In this document: positions 25,923 to 35,722 of the stretch, piece by piece | Layout: each line of letters starts with the position of its first letter | How positions within the stretch are numbered: the stretch's first letter is position 1 | Source of the DNA: Paenibacillus sambharensis | GTDB taxonomy: Bacteria > Bacillota > Bacilli > Paenibacillales > Paenibacillaceae | DNA length: 64,000 bases | Direction: 5' to 3' | Assembly: GCF_003233845.1 (NCBI RefSeq) | Contig: NZ_QKRB01000057.1 | Location: 186,001-250,000 of the forward strand | Notes under the pieces: model-generated | The model's input: only the letters and a program-made list of their open reading frames with translations | The model's database searches: none | What the model was told of the DNA's origin: nothing | Made by a program: the position numbers and the translations under genes

Positions 25923-27317
25923 ATGTCTATGGCTAAACAGCCCCGCATTTATTCCATAAAGGAAATCACACGATATATCCGAATGAAGCTGGAGTCGGAC
26001 AATCTTCTTGGCGATGTCTGGCTCCGCGGCGAAATCTCTAATTTCACGCATCATTCAAGCGGTCATATGTATTTTACGCTCAAGGACAGCGACAGCCGCC
26101 TGAAATGCATTATGTTTGCCTCTCATAACCAGCGCCTTCCCTTCATACCGAGAGAGGGCGCCAAGGTAATGGCAAGGGGCAATTTCTCTGTTTATGAACG
26201 GGACGGCAACTATCAGTTCTATGTAACCCAGATGCAGCCGGACGGTATTGGCAGCCTGTATCTTGCTTTTGAGCAGCTCAAGAAAAAGCTTGAGGCAGAA
26301 GGGCTGTTTGATCCGGCGCGCAAGCGGTCGATACCGCGGCTTCCCAAAGCGATTGGTGTGGTGACCTCCCCGACGGGAGCCGCGGTTCGGGATATTCTCA
26401 TTACGCTCGAGCGCCGGTTTCCGAATGTTCATGTAAGTCTTGTTCCCGTGCTTGTTCAGGGCCCCCAGGCAGCGCCTGCTATCGTAAAGGCCATAGAACT
26501 TTTGAACCGGGAACAGCAGGTGGACGTACTGATTGTAGGAAGGGGCGGCGGTTCGCTCGAGGAGCTGTGGGCCTTTAACGAGGAGTCGGTAGCAAGGGCT
26601 ATCGCGGGCTCGCTAATTCCGGTTATATCGGCGGTAGGTCATGAGACGGATTATACAATTGCCGATTTTGTTGCGGATTTGCGCGCCGCGACGCCAACCG
26701 CTGCTGCTGAGCTTGCGGTTCCTCACTTGATGGAGATGAGACAGCAGGTTGATCAAGCCTCACGCAGGCTGGCACAGGCTCTGAGGCATACCGTCCAGGT
26801 GAGGAAGGAACGTCTGGCGCGCGTGAGGCGTTCCCCGTTATTCATGCACCCGCGCCGGTACCTGCTTGAGCCTGCCCAGCGTCTGGACCGTCTGAAGGAA
26901 CAGCTGCGCACCCGATTTGTACGTCGTTCGGAACGCAGCAGAGAACGCTTGGTTCGTCTGCAGGGGGCTCTTAAGCGTTCTCATCCCGGAGCGCGCGCGG
27001 AAGCAGCTGCTGATCGGCTCACTGACCTGCAGAAGCAGCTGGAAGGCATCATGCGCCTGAAGGTCAGGGACAGGCGGTCTGCGCTTGGCTCTGCGGTAAG
27101 GCAGCTGGATGCCCTAAGTCCGCTTAAAGTAATGGCCAGAGGATATGGCCTTATATATGACGAGAAGGAAGAGCATCTGGTTAAATCCATTCAGGATGTT
27201 CAGCCCGGCGATCTTGTCCATGTCCGTCTTGCGGACGGAAGTTTGGACTGTCATGTTTGGGGAATGAAAGGAGAGGGTAAAAGCGGTGGAACAGAAGGAA
27301 ACGACACAAACATTTGA
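25923..27317 (+). CDS. xseA: Exodeoxyribonuclease VII large subunit
   Basis: This 464-residue subunit carries the catalytic domain of exonuclease VII, which degrades single-stranded DNA. An N-terminal OB domain (SNFTHHSSGHMYFTLKD) is followed by the catalytic region (VVTSPTGAAVRDI, GRGGGSLEELW, SAVGHETDYTIADFVADLRAATPTAAAE, split by position) and a long coiled coil (about 270-385). Start codons are clustered: GTG 25917, ATG 25920, 25923 and 25929. I chose 25923 for its spacing from GGGGAG, although 25920 is also possible. The 3' end overlaps xseB by 32 bases. Confidence 0.95.
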   Translation: MSMAKQPRIYSIKEITRYIRMKLESDNLLGDVWLRGEISNFTHHSSGHMYFTLKDSDSRLKCIMFASHNQRLPFIPREGAKVMARGNFSVYERDGNYQFYVTQMQPDGIGSLYLAFEQLKKKLEAEGLFDPARKRSIPRLPKAIGVVTSPTGAAVRDILITLERRFPNVHVSLVPVLVQGPQAAPAIVKAIELLNREQQVDVLIVGRGGGSLEELWAFNEESVARAIAGSLIPVISAVGHETDYTIADFVADLRAATPTAAAELAVPHLMEMRQQVDQASRRLAQALRHTVQVRKERLARVRRSPLFMHPRRYLLEPAQRLDRLKEQLRTRFVRRSERSRERLVRLQGALKRSHPGARAEAAADRLTDLQKQLEGIMRLKVRDRRSALGSAVRQLDALSPLKVMARGYGLIYDEKEEHLVKSIQDVQPGDLVHVRLADGSLDCHVWGMKGEGKSGGTEGNDTNI

Positions 27318-27537
27318 AGAAGCGATGGAGCAGCTTGAGGAGATTGTGACAAGGCTTGAAAATGGCGATGTGCCGCTGGAAACAGCTATTGAGCTGTTCC
27401 AGGAAGGCATGCGGCTGTCACAGCTGTGCGGCAGCAAGCTCGAGCACGTGGAACGCAAGATCGAAATGCTGATTGAGACGGAAGACGGCGTGCAGCGCAA
27501 GCCGTTTGCTCCAGGCCAAGAGGATCGAGGGGAATAA
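27286..27537 (+). CDS. xseB: Exodeoxyribonuclease VII small subunit
   Basis: This 83-residue helical protein binds the coiled coil of XseA. The family pattern FEEAMEQLEEIVTRLENGD and LETAIELFQEGM is complete. The start is GTG after AAAGGAGAGGG, within the end of xseA, which points to coupled translation. Confidence 0.94.
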   Translation: MEQKETTQTFEEAMEQLEEIVTRLENGDVPLETAIELFQEGMRLSQLCGSKLEHVERKIEMLIETEDGVQRKPFAPGQEDRGE

Positions 27538-27538
27538 T

Positions 27539-28450
27539 TTGAAGCAGATTAGCACAGCTGACTATATAGCAGAGAAAGCGGCAGCCGTACAGGATGCGCT
27601 GCATCAGGCGCTCCCGCAGGAATGGGATGTGCCTGAGCGCCTGCGTGAAGCGATGTTGTATTCGCTTAATGCAGGAGGCAAGCGGCTCCGGCCTGTCCTT
27701 GTTTTAGCTGCCGCCGAAGCAGTGAATGGGGAAGCGGAGGCAGCGGGTGCAGCCATGCCGATTGCTTGTGCGATAGAGATGGTACATACGTATTCACTTA
27801 TTCATGATGACCTCCCTGCTATGGATGATGATGACTTCCGCCGTGGCAAGCCTACGAATCACAAGGTTTTCGGGGAAGCGGTTGCAATTCTGGCCGGAGA
27901 CGCCCTGCTGACTCATGCTTTCTACTGCGTTGCCCAGGCAGCGAAGAATGGCCGAGTATCGGCGGAAGCCACACTCGCTATAGTGGAGGAGCTCGCCCGT
28001 CTTGCCGGGGCTCCCGGCATGGTTGGCGGACAGACAGCTGATCTGCTCGGCGAACAGGGGATTACAACCATCGAGGAGCTCGATTACATTCATCTGCACA
28101 AGACGAGTGATCTGATTGCCTTCTCGGTGCAGGCCGGTGGACGGACAGCCGGTGCAAGCTCCAGTCAGCTTGAAGCGCTGGGGATCTTCGGAAGAAAGCT
28201 GGGGCTCGCCTTTCAGATTCAAGATGACATCCTGGATCTGGTTGGCGATGAGGCTAAGCTTGGCAAGAAGACGAATAGTGATGTAGAGCAGAATAAGGTC
28301 ACTTATCCTTATCTGCTTGGCATGGACAAGAGCCGTGAAGAAGTCGAGCGGCTTACCGCGGAAGCGAAGCAAGCGGTTGAAGAAGCCGGATTCGCTTATC
28401 CAGACAGGCTGCTTGGTATTGCGGATTACCTGATGAAGAGAGATCATTAA
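27539..28450 (+). CDS. ispA: Polyprenyl (farnesyl) diphosphate synthase
   Basis: This 303-residue enzyme condenses isopentenyl diphosphate with allylic diphosphates to make farnesyl diphosphate. The first aspartate-rich motif [10 protein letters not shown] and the second DDILD are present, plus GGKRLRP near the N terminus. I chose the TTG at 27539, one base after the xseB stop, with GAGGGG upstream. dxs follows, so two isoprenoid genes are adjacent. Confidence 0.95.
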   Translation: MKQISTADYIAEKAAAVQDALHQALPQEWDVPERLREAMLYSLNAGGKRLRPVLVLAAAEAVNGEAEAAGAAMPIACAIEMVHTYSLIHDDLPAMDDDDFRRGKPTNHKVFGEAVAILAGDALLTHAFYCVAQAAKNGRVSAEATLAIVEELARLAGAPGMVGGQTADLLGEQGITTIEELDYIHLHKTSDLIAFSVQAGGRTAGASSSQLEALGIFGRKLGLAFQIQDDILDLVGDEAKLGKKTNSDVEQNKVTYPYLLGMDKSREEVERLTAEAKQAVEEAGFAYPDRLLGIADYLMKRDH

Positions 28451-28474
28451 CGCCAGACCGGAATGCGCAAGGCA

Positions 28475-28504
28475 TTGGGATGAAATGGCGACATGTGATA
28501 TAAT
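28475..28504 (+). promoter_or_regulatory. Promoter of dxs
   Basis: TTGGGA (28475-28480), an 18-bp spacer and a consensus TATAAT (28499-28504) with the TG extension at 28496-28497. It lies 64 bp before the chosen dxs start and allows dxs expression apart from the nusB run. Confidence 0.65.
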
Positions 28505-28568
28505 AGACGACAACGTTGGACATTCTTTGGACAACAGTGTTTTCAGTCCAAGAAAGCGAGGAAAACAC

Positions 28569-30464
28569 ATGCTGCTCGAACATATCCAGTGCCCTGAAGA
28601 CCTCAAGCGTCTATCAGCGGAGCAGCTGGAGCAGTTGGCGGTTGAAATCCGTCAATTTCTTATTGAAAAGCTGTCGGTTACAGGCGGGCATCTTGCCCCG
28701 AACCTGGGCATTGTCGAGCTTACGGTTGTGATGCATTACTTATTTGAGAGCCCGAAGGATAAATTCATCTATGATGTCGGTCATCAGGCATATGTGCACA
28801 AGATGCTGACCGGACGCATGGAGCGCTTCGACACGCTGCGCAAGTACAAGGGTCTGTGCGGTTTTGTCAAACGCGCCGAGAGCGAGCATGATGTCTGGGA
28901 GGCAGGGCACAGCAGCACTTCGCTGTCAGCAGCCATGGGCATGGCGCTTGCAAGAGACCTGCAGGGCGGAGACAACAAGGTTGTTGCCGTTATTGGAGAC
29001 GGAGCCCTGACAGGCGGTATGGCGCTCGAAGCGCTGAACCATATCGGCCACGAGAAGAAGAACCTGATTGTGGTCCTGAATGACAATGAAATGTCAATCG
29101 CCCCGAATGTTGGCGCCCTTCATAACTATCTGGGCAAGATACGCTCCGACAAGCATTATATTAAAGCCAAGGATGACCTGCAGCATTTACTTGGGCGGAT
29201 ACCGGCGATTGGCGGAAAGCTGGCCAAGACAGCGGAACGGCTCAAGGACAGCGTGAAATATATGATGGTGCCCGGTATGTGGTTTGAAGAACTGGGCTAT
29301 ACGTACTTAGGACCGGTCGACGGTCATGATATTGGCAAGCTGCTGGAAACATTCCAACAGGCCGCCAATGTCGATGGGCCAGTACTGATTCATGCTTTGA
29401 CGCTCAAAGGCAAAGGATACTCGCCTGCTGAAGCGGATTCGCACAAGTGGCACGGCATTACACCCTACAAAATTGAATCCGGCCAGGTGGTCAAGGCAGT
29501 TGGCCCTCCGATGTATACGGAGGTGTTCAGCCAGATGCTGATCGAGCTGGCGGAGCAGGACGACCGGATCGTTGCCGTGACGCCGGCTATGCCGGGCGGA
29601 TCGGGACTGCTCAAGTTTGCCGAACGGTTCCCGAACCGGATGATTGATGTGGGGATTGCCGAGCAGCATGCCGCGACGATGTGTGCCGCGCTTGCCATGG
29701 AGGGACTGAAGCCGGTATATGCCGTTTATTCGACCTTCCTGCAGCGGGCTTACGACCAGGTCGTTCACGATATCTGCCGGCAGAACGCGAATGTTATATT
29801 TGCCATTGACCGGGCCGGCTTCGTAGGGCCTGACGGCGAGACGCATCATGGAGTATACGATATGGCTTATTTGCGGCATATTCCTAATATGGTGCTCATG
29901 ATGCCTAAGGATGAGAATGAACTTCGGCGGATGATGAGGACAGCAGTTGACTATGATAATGGTCCAATCGCTGTGCGCTATCCCCGTGTGGCAGGCCGTG
30001 GCGTTGAGGTTGATCCGGAGCCGCTGCCTATCCCGATTGGCCAGTGGGAAACCGTTCGTGAAGGTGAGTCAGCCGTTGTGCTTGCCGCAGGTCCAATGAT
30101 CCAGGTGGCTGAAGAAGCGGCAGAGCTGCTGAAGCGCGAAGGGTTATCGCTGCGAATTGTCAATGCCCGCTTTATCAAGCCGCTGGATGCCGAGATGCTG
30201 CAGCAGCTGGCGGAAGAGAGGATCCCGATGATCGTTCTGGAGGAAGGAACCCAGCAGGGCGGTCTTGGCAGTGCCGTACTGGAGCATTACTCGCTGCGGG
30301 GCGAATATGGCCTGCAGATTCGTATTGTCGGTGTTCCGGACGCCTTTATCGAGCATGGTTCGATCAAGGAACAGCGTGAAGAGGTTGGATTGACACCGGA
30401 GCGGGTTGCAGCAGAGGTAACCGGCATGATGCCGCGGCAGCGGCAGCGGGCAACAGGCCAATAA
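28569..30464 (+). CDS. dxs: 1-deoxy-D-xylulose-5-phosphate synthase
   Basis: This 631-residue thiamine diphosphate enzyme joins pyruvate and glyceraldehyde 3-phosphate in the first step of the MEP isoprenoid pathway. GGHLAPNLG near residue 40, the cofactor motif [15 protein letters not shown] with the later NDN, and the second-domain [10 protein letters not shown] are all intact. The ATG at 28569 follows GCGAGGAAA and gives the usual MLLEHI-type N terminus. An upstream in-frame start at 28485 would overlap the promoter. Confidence 0.96.
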   Translation: MLLEHIQCPEDLKRLSAEQLEQLAVEIRQFLIEKLSVTGGHLAPNLGIVELTVVMHYLFESPKDKFIYDVGHQAYVHKMLTGRMERFDTLRKYKGLCGFVKRAESEHDVWEAGHSSTSLSAAMGMALARDLQGGDNKVVAVIGDGALTGGMALEALNHIGHEKKNLIVVLNDNEMSIAPNVGALHNYLGKIRSDKHYIKAKDDLQHLLGRIPAIGGKLAKTAERLKDSVKYMMVPGMWFEELGYTYLGPVDGHDIGKLLETFQQAANVDGPVLIHALTLKGKGYSPAEADSHKWHGITPYKIESGQVVKAVGPPMYTEVFSQMLIELAEQDDRIVAVTPAMPGGSGLLKFAERFPNRMIDVGIAEQHAATMCAALAMEGLKPVYAVYSTFLQRAYDQVVHDICRQNANVIFAIDRAGFVGPDGETHHGVYDMAYLRHIPNMVLMMPKDENELRRMMRTAVDYDNGPIAVRYPRVAGRGVEVDPEPLPIPIGQWETVREGESAVVLAAGPMIQVAEEAAELLKREGLSLRIVNARFIKPLDAEMLQQLAEERIPMIVLEEGTQQGGLGSAVLEHYSLRGEYGLQIRIVGVPDAFIEHGSIKEQREEVGLTPERVAAEVTGMMPRQRQRATGQ

Positions 30465-30491
30465 AGCATGATGACAGGTGATGGTGAGTGA

Positions 30492-31310
30492 ATGGCCGAC
30501 AAGGAACGGATTGATGTACTGCTTGTAGAGCAGGGGCATTATGAAAGCCGGGAGAAGGCGAAGGCTGCCTTGATGGCAGGCCTTGTCCTGGTAAATGGCG
30601 AGCGGATCGAGAAGAGCGGGACGAAGGTGCCTAGGACAGCTGAGATAACCGTCAAGGGTGCTCTGCATCCTTATGTCAGCCGGGGCGGTCTGAAGCTGGA
30701 GAAGGCTATCCGGCAGTTTGAATTAAATCTGGAAGGCTGTGTTATGCTCGACATAGGGGCATCAACCGGGGGCTTCACGGACTGTGCCCTCCAGAATGGC
30801 GCCTCATTTGTCTACGCTGTAGATGTGGGGTACAACCAGCTGGATTGGTCGCTTAGACAGGACAGCCGGGTCGAAGTTATGGAACGGACCAATTTCCGTT
30901 ACACACAGCCGGGCGATCTGACAGGACCGCGGCCTACGTTCGCTACAATTGATGTTTCTTTTATTTCGCTAAAGCTGATCCTTCCTCCGCTGTCCGGGCT
31001 TCTCGAAACGGGATCAGGCGTAGTAGCCCTTATTAAGCCGCAATTCGAAGCCGGACGGGAGAAGGTCGGGAAATCAGGAGTTGTTCGCGACTCTGCCGTT
31101 CATGCGGAAGTACTCAGCAGGATTCTCGGTTTTGCTGCCGAGCTTGGGTTCAGCTTGCACGGTCTTACGTTCTCCCCGATTACCGGCGGGGAAGGGAATA
31201 TTGAGTTTCTCGCATATTGGAAGTGGCGAGAAGGGGAAGCGAACGTACCGGATTCCGCTGCCATTGATGCCCTTGTGGCTGAGGCCAAAGGGACGTTCAC
31301 GGCTGGATGA
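30492..31310 (+). CDS. yqxC: TlyA family rRNA methyltransferase / hemolysin-like protein (YqxC)
   Basis: This 272-residue protein has an N-terminal S4 RNA-binding domain (ERIDVLLVEQGHYESREKAK) and a C-terminal FtsJ-like methyltransferase fold with the SAM motif MLDIGASTGGFTDCALQ. TlyA proteins methylate ribosomal RNA 2'-O positions; the hemolysin name is historical. The ATG follows AGGTGATGGTG. Order dxs-yqxC-argR-recN is the same as in B. subtilis, apart from the extra gene at 31515. Confidence 0.92.
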   Translation: MADKERIDVLLVEQGHYESREKAKAALMAGLVLVNGERIEKSGTKVPRTAEITVKGALHPYVSRGGLKLEKAIRQFELNLEGCVMLDIGASTGGFTDCALQNGASFVYAVDVGYNQLDWSLRQDSRVEVMERTNFRYTQPGDLTGPRPTFATIDVSFISLKLILPPLSGLLETGSGVVALIKPQFEAGREKVGKSGVVRDSAVHAEVLSRILGFAAELGFSLHGLTFSPITGGEGNIEFLAYWKWREGEANVPDSAAIDALVAEAKGTFTAG

Positions 31311-31339
31311 AATTAGGAAGCAATAGAATTAAGGAACGA

Positions 31340-31378
31340 AGAGGTAAGGCTGCGGACTGCGGCTTTATCTCTTTTTTT
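31340..31378 (+). terminator. Terminator after yqxC
   Basis: AGAGGTAAGGCTGC pairs with GCGGCTTTATCTCT over 14 bp with G-U pairs, followed by seven T residues. It closes the dxs-yqxC transcript. Confidence 0.8.
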
Positions 31379-31514
31379 ATGAAGTACTGGAAATCTGATT
31401 TATGATCTGGTAAACTGAAAGCAAACAAATGTTCGCAGTTGATGCTGACAAGGAATTGCGGCCCCTGTGCGCGAATCTTTATGGTAATGTTACCTAAAGA
31501 AACGAGGGATGAAT

Positions 31515-31979
31515 TTGGGGAATGCGGCTGATTGGGTCATCATGGCGGTGGCGGGTTCCTTTCTTGCCGTTTGGCTGTTCCGCTCTTTCTATGCATGGCT
31601 TCATGAGCCTTCAGGGTCCCGGGTGGTTCTGCTCGGCGATGGTGAAGAGCTTGCGCCTGATGATGAGAATGTGAAATTTCTTGAGCAGTCAGGCTATGAA
31701 GTAGTTTCCGGCAAACACCGGATTCCTGTCACAATCAGTCTGGACGGTGAGAAGTTAAAGACGCGGTTATATGTGGATTACGTGGCCGAGAGGGATGGAT
31801 TGACTTACCTCGTGAAGACGGCTCGTGACCGGATGCCCTATGAGTGGACAGGCAGCGGGCTGCGGGACAGGCTGTTCATGTACGCACTGCTTGTGCCTGG
31901 CACAGAGGGAATTATTATTATGGATGCACGCGACAAATGGATACGGACCCTGACGTTTCAGATAACGGCTCAGGGCTAG
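31515..31979 (+). CDS. Membrane-anchored protein of unknown function, possible degenerate nuclease fold
   Basis: I do not recognise this 154-residue protein. It has one N-terminal membrane helix (about 7-24) and a cytoplasmic domain of about 125 residues. Within that domain the pattern DG-x7-YVDYVAERDG and YLVKTARDR places Asp88, then Lys101 after ten residues and the triplet LVK. This resembles the core of PD-(D/E)xK nuclease folds, with Leu where the catalytic Glu would be. The comparison is inference only. I chose TTG 31515 because GAGGG ends six bases upstream; ATG 31509 abuts that site. It lies 13 bp before argR and is probably co-transcribed with it. Confidence 0.7.
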   Translation: MGNAADWVIMAVAGSFLAVWLFRSFYAWLHEPSGSRVVLLGDGEELAPDDENVKFLEQSGYEVVSGKHRIPVTISLDGEKLKTRLYVDYVAERDGLTYLVKTARDRMPYEWTGSGLRDRLFMYALLVPGTEGIIIMDARDKWIRTLTFQITAQG

Positions 31980-31992
31980 GAGGAACTGCGGA

Positions 31993-32442
31993 ATGAAGGC
32001 AATACGCCACTTGAAGATCAGAGAAATTATTAATAGCGAACCCATCGAGACACAGGATGACCTGGTCGATGCGCTCAAGCGCGGAGGGATGATTGTTACC
32101 CAGGCCACTGTGTCGAGGGATATCAAGGAACTGCAGCTGATCAAGGTTCCGACGGAAGATGGCAGGTATCGTTACTCGCTTCCCCAGGAACAGAAGTTTA
32201 ACCCGGTTCACAAGCTGCGCAGAGCCATGCTCGATAATTTTGTTCATGTTGATTACACCGACAATCTTGTCGTGATGAAGTGCCTGCCGGGCACAGCGAA
32301 CTCCATTGCGGCCCTGATTGATAATATGGAATGGTCGGAAGTTATGGGAACTATATCAGGTGACGATACCATTCTAATCATCTGCAGGACAAGAGAACAG
32401 AGCACTGAGATTGTACAGTCACTGCTGGATATGCTGAACTGA
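31993..32442 (+). CDS. argR: Arginine repressor ArgR/AhrC
   Basis: This 149-residue regulator binds arginine and controls arginine synthesis and breakdown operons. The N-terminal winged helix has the ATVSRDIKEL motif, and the C-terminal hexamer domain has the arginine-site GDDTILIICR. The ATG follows TAGGAGGAAC. It is adjacent to recN as in most Bacilli; no arginine genes are in the window. Confidence 0.96.
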   Translation: MKAIRHLKIREIINSEPIETQDDLVDALKRGGMIVTQATVSRDIKELQLIKVPTEDGRYRYSLPQEQKFNPVHKLRRAMLDNFVHVDYTDNLVVMKCLPGTANSIAALIDNMEWSEVMGTISGDDTILIICRTREQSTEIVQSLLDMLN

Positions 32443-32527
32443 ATTCTGGTTTGACAGAGGACAGAATTTTGATGAATGGCGGATACGCCAATTACACATG
32501 GTAATGAGAGAAGGAGAGGGAGAGAAC

Positions 32528-34231
32528 ATGCTTCGGGAATTGTCCATTCGAAACTTGGCGGTCATCGAGCAAGTGTCTGTAAGCTACCATAACGGTTTTC
32601 ATGTGTTGACAGGTGAGACAGGAGCAGGCAAATCGATACTCATTGATGCACTCAGCCTCATCATCGGGGGACGCGGTGCTTCCGATATGGTTCGCTACGG
32701 ATGTGACAAGGCTGAAATCGAAGCGATGTTCGACCTCCATCCAGGTCATCGTGTATGGCGTGTGCTTAACGAGCTGGGCATAGGCGCTTCGAGTGAAGAA
32801 ATGCTGATTATCAGGCGTGAGCTGTCCGCTCACGGGAAGAGTGTCAGCCGCATTAATGGCCAGGTGGTTAACTTGACCATGCTGAAGGAAGTCGGCGATT
32901 GTCTGGTTAACATTCACGGCCAGCATGAGCATCAATCCCTGCTTCGAATTGACCGTCATCTGGAGTGGCTCGATTTGTACGCTGGCGATACGCTGGCTGA
33001 GAAAAAACGCGGTTATCAGGCGGCTTATCATAAGCTTCAGCAGACACGTACGAAGCTGCGGGAGCTTGAAGAGTCTTCCCGTCACAATATGCAGATGCTT
33101 GATTTGTACAAGTTCCAGATAGAGGAGATTTCATCTGCCGGTCTGGTACCTGGGGAAGATGAATCGCTCCAGGAGGAAAGACGGAAGCTGATGCACGCCG
33201 AGCGGCTTATGGAGCATGCAACCGAAGCTTATTCACTGCTCTACGGAACGAAAGGACTGGAGGCTCTAAGCAAGGCGCTAAGCCATTTAGAAGACATCCG
33301 TTCTTACGACCCAACCGTGCTGGAGCCGCTGGTGGAGCAGCTTCAATCCGCTTATTATCAGGCAGAGGACGTATCGTTCCAGCTCCGTGACTATCGCGAT
33401 CAGGTGGAGTTTAATCCCGAACGTCTAGCCGAAATCGAAGACAGGCTTGATCTTATCAATGGTCTGAAACGCAAATACGGCGAGCAGATTCCAGACATAT
33501 TGGCTTATTATGACAAGATATCGTCTGATGTAGACAAGCTTGAGAACCGTGACGAGCATCTGCAGCGGCTTCGCGAAGAGGAAGGCCGTCTGTACGATCG
33601 CGCAATGTCGCTCGCATTGTCGCTCTCCGGACTTCGTCACCATGCGGCTGACAAGCTGGCTTCAGAAATCGAGAGGGAGCTTAAGCAGCTGCAGATGGAA
33701 CGCACCACCTTCAAGGTGAAGCTGGACAAGCTGCAGGAAGGAACAGACAGCTTCCGATTAACACCACATGGAGTAGATGAAGCGGTCTTCATGCTGTCTG
33801 CCAACCCGGGTGAGCCGCTTAAGCCATTGAGCAAAATCGCTTCCGGGGGCGAGATGTCCAGAATTATGCTCGCTCTGAAGACAATATTTGCGGCAATCGA
33901 CGAAGTACCCGTGCTGGTGTTCGACGAAGTGGACACAGGTGTTAGCGGCCGTGCAGCACAGGCGATCGCGGAGAAGATGTCTGTCCTGTCGGACAGATGC
34001 CAGATATTCTCGATTACGCATCTTCCGCAGGTGGCCTGTATGGCGGATCACCATTATGAAATCCGTAAGAGCATCCGTAATGAACGCACATCAACCTCCG
34101 TTACGGAGCTTGTTGGCGGGAAACGGATTGAAGAACTTGCTCGTATGCTGGGCGGTGTGGAGGTCACGGACAAAACAAGGCTCCATGCGCAGGAAATGCT
34201 TGATTTAGCCGGCAGACAGAAGGGCGCGTAA
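32528..34231 (+). CDS. recN: DNA repair protein RecN
   Basis: This 567-residue SMC-like ATPase acts early in double-strand break repair. Walker A is GETGAGKS near residue 30, a central coiled coil spans about 160-370, and the signature SGGEMSR and Walker B VLVFDEVDTGVSG follow. The ATG at 32528 is preceded by AAGGAGAGGGAGAG. Overlap with downstream spoIVB control elements is absent, but a forespore promoter begins a few bases after its stop. Confidence 0.96.
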   Translation: MLRELSIRNLAVIEQVSVSYHNGFHVLTGETGAGKSILIDALSLIIGGRGASDMVRYGCDKAEIEAMFDLHPGHRVWRVLNELGIGASSEEMLIIRRELSAHGKSVSRINGQVVNLTMLKEVGDCLVNIHGQHEHQSLLRIDRHLEWLDLYAGDTLAEKKRGYQAAYHKLQQTRTKLRELEESSRHNMQMLDLYKFQIEEISSAGLVPGEDESLQEERRKLMHAERLMEHATEAYSLLYGTKGLEALSKALSHLEDIRSYDPTVLEPLVEQLQSAYYQAEDVSFQLRDYRDQVEFNPERLAEIEDRLDLINGLKRKYGEQIPDILAYYDKISSDVDKLENRDEHLQRLREEEGRLYDRAMSLALSLSGLRHHAADKLASEIERELKQLQMERTTFKVKLDKLQEGTDSFRLTPHGVDEAVFMLSANPGEPLKPLSKIASGGEMSRIMLALKTIFAAIDEVPVLVFDEVDTGVSGRAAQAIAEKMSVLSDRCQIFSITHLPQVACMADHHYEIRKSIRNERTSTSVTELVGGKRIEELARMLGGVEVTDKTRLHAQEMLDLAGRQKGA

Positions 34232-34237
34232 TGGAAG

Positions 34238-34268
34238 GTATTACGGGAAGGTTTTATCGGTCATAAAA
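34238..34268 (+). promoter_or_regulatory. Forespore (SigF/SigG-type) promoter of spoIVB
   Basis: GTATT (34238-34242) resembles the SigF/SigG -35, and GGTCATAAAA (34259-34268) matches the SigF -10 at 8 of 10 positions with a 16-bp spacer. CATAAAA inside it also resembles a SigG -10. spoIVB is forespore-transcribed in B. subtilis. Confidence 0.5.
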
Positions 34269-34270
34269 CC
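34250..34270 (+). other. Perfect 8-bp hairpin between recN and spoIVB
   Basis: GGTTTTAT and ATAAAACC flank a 5-base loop. No T tract follows, so it is not a standard terminator. It overlaps the proposed spoIVB -10. Confidence 0.6.
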
Positions 34271-34353
34271 CTGGGGGCAAGGTTACCTTATAGGTACGCC
34301 ATTGGCGAATGACGTTTCGTCAGGAGACGGAAACCTAGGGAGCGTGAAAATCA

Positions 34354-35685
34354 TTGAACGCAAGTAACCGGAAACGCTGGTTAGGATTAATTCTCGTGTT
34401 CTTCGTTTGCATGATCGGCTTCTCCGCCCCGTTGCAGCATTTCGCGGCTTTTCCAAGTGAGCTCAGGCTTTTTTCCGGCCAATTGAAGCAATTGGACTAC
34501 TTAATGCCGGTTCATGCCAAGGTAACCGTTGATCCGGATGTTGTCAAGGTGAATGGATCGGCCAGTGCATCAACTCAGGTCGACCTTAACGAGCCTTTAT
34601 CCCTGGTCCCGTCCCATAGCGGTACAACAGAGATGAAGATGAAATTATTTGGTCGTATACCCTTTAAGACAGTTAAACTTAATGTTGTTCCTGATCTCCG
34701 CGTTGTGCCCGGAGGCCAGACGATCGGCGTTAAAGTGAAGTCAGATGGTATTATGGTTGTAGGCCATCACCAAGTAGAGACGAAGCCAGGAGTTAAGGTA
34801 TCGCCAGGTCAAGACAGCGATATCCGCCTGGGGGACCTGATTGTTAAGGTCAACGGTTCCTACCTGAATGAAGTGGCCAAGATGAGCAAGATTGTGGATA
34901 AGGCTGGCCGCTCAGGCAAACCTCTGCACTTCGAGATCAAGCGCGGCTCACAGATCGTAACTAAAGATTTGAAGCCTGCCTACGATCCAGAGGATAAGGC
35001 TTGGCGGCTCGGTCTGTACATTCGTGATTCCGCTGCTGGTGTGGGCACTTTAACCTTCTATGCACCGGATCAGGGTGTGTATGGCGCTCTCGGGCATGTG
35101 ATTACGGATATGGACACCCAGACGCCCATTAAGGTTGGCGAGGGGCAGGTTGTTCAGTCGAGTGTAACCTCAATCAACAAGAGCTCGAGCGGGGAACCTG
35201 GTGAGAAGAGAGCACATTTTGTGAAGGAAGGCAAAGTGCTTGGCAATGTGGAGCACAACACGCAGTTTGGAATATTCGGCAAGATGAAGGAGCTTCCGAA
35301 GCCGACATATACAAGCGGAACTTTACCTGTCGCGTTCGCAGAGGAAGTTAAAGAAGGACCAGCTCAAATCTATACAGTCGTAGGCGGACAGCGTGTTGAG
35401 AAGTTTAACATTGAAATTACACATGTCTCAAAGCAAACGACTCCCGCAACGAAGGGGATGGTGATTAAGATCACTGACCCGAAGCTGCTGGAACAGACAG
35501 GCGGGATTGTTCAAGGCATGTCTGGCAGCCCCATCATCCAGAACGGAAAGATCGTTGGGGCAGTGACCCACGTATTCGTGAATGATCCCTCATCGGGCTA
35601 TGGCTGTTATATCGAATGGATGCTGCGGGATGCAGGGATTTTACTGGAGAGCAGCACTCCACAGCAAAATCTTAAGGCGGGTTAA
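34354..35685 (+). CDS. spoIVB: SpoIVB peptidase
   Basis: This 443-residue forespore-secreted serine peptidase cleaves SpoIVFA and so triggers pro-SigK processing in the mother cell. An N-terminal membrane or signal segment (about 9-25) is followed by a PDZ domain (about 125-200). The peptidase domain has His248 in GALGHVITD and the nucleophile region QGMSGSPII around Ser390. Length is close to the family norm. The start is TTG after TAGGGAGCG. The gene precedes spo0A in all relatives. Its stop codon lies in the loop of its own terminator. Confidence 0.95.
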   Translation: MNASNRKRWLGLILVFFVCMIGFSAPLQHFAAFPSELRLFSGQLKQLDYLMPVHAKVTVDPDVVKVNGSASASTQVDLNEPLSLVPSHSGTTEMKMKLFGRIPFKTVKLNVVPDLRVVPGGQTIGVKVKSDGIMVVGHHQVETKPGVKVSPGQDSDIRLGDLIVKVNGSYLNEVAKMSKIVDKAGRSGKPLHFEIKRGSQIVTKDLKPAYDPEDKAWRLGLYIRDSAAGVGTLTFYAPDQGVYGALGHVITDMDTQTPIKVGEGQVVQSSVTSINKSSSGEPGEKRAHFVKEGKVLGNVEHNTQFGIFGKMKELPKPTYTSGTLPVAFAEEVKEGPAQIYTVVGGQRVEKFNIEITHVSKQTTPATKGMVIKITDPKLLEQTGGIVQGMSGSPIIQNGKIVGAVTHVFVNDPSSGYGCYIEWMLRDAGILLESSTPQQNLKAG

Positions 35686-35707
35686 AGCGCCTTAAGATTT
35701 TTTCTTT
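35666..35707 (+). terminator. Terminator of spoIVB overlapping the stop codon
   Basis: A perfect 14-bp stem (AAAATCTTAAGGCG with CGCCTTAAGATTTT) and T-rich tail TTCTTT. The spoIVB TAA at 35683-35685 lies in the loop, so translating ribosomes may affect its folding. Confidence 0.85.
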
Positions 35708-35722
35708 GAGGCACCTGAGGAT

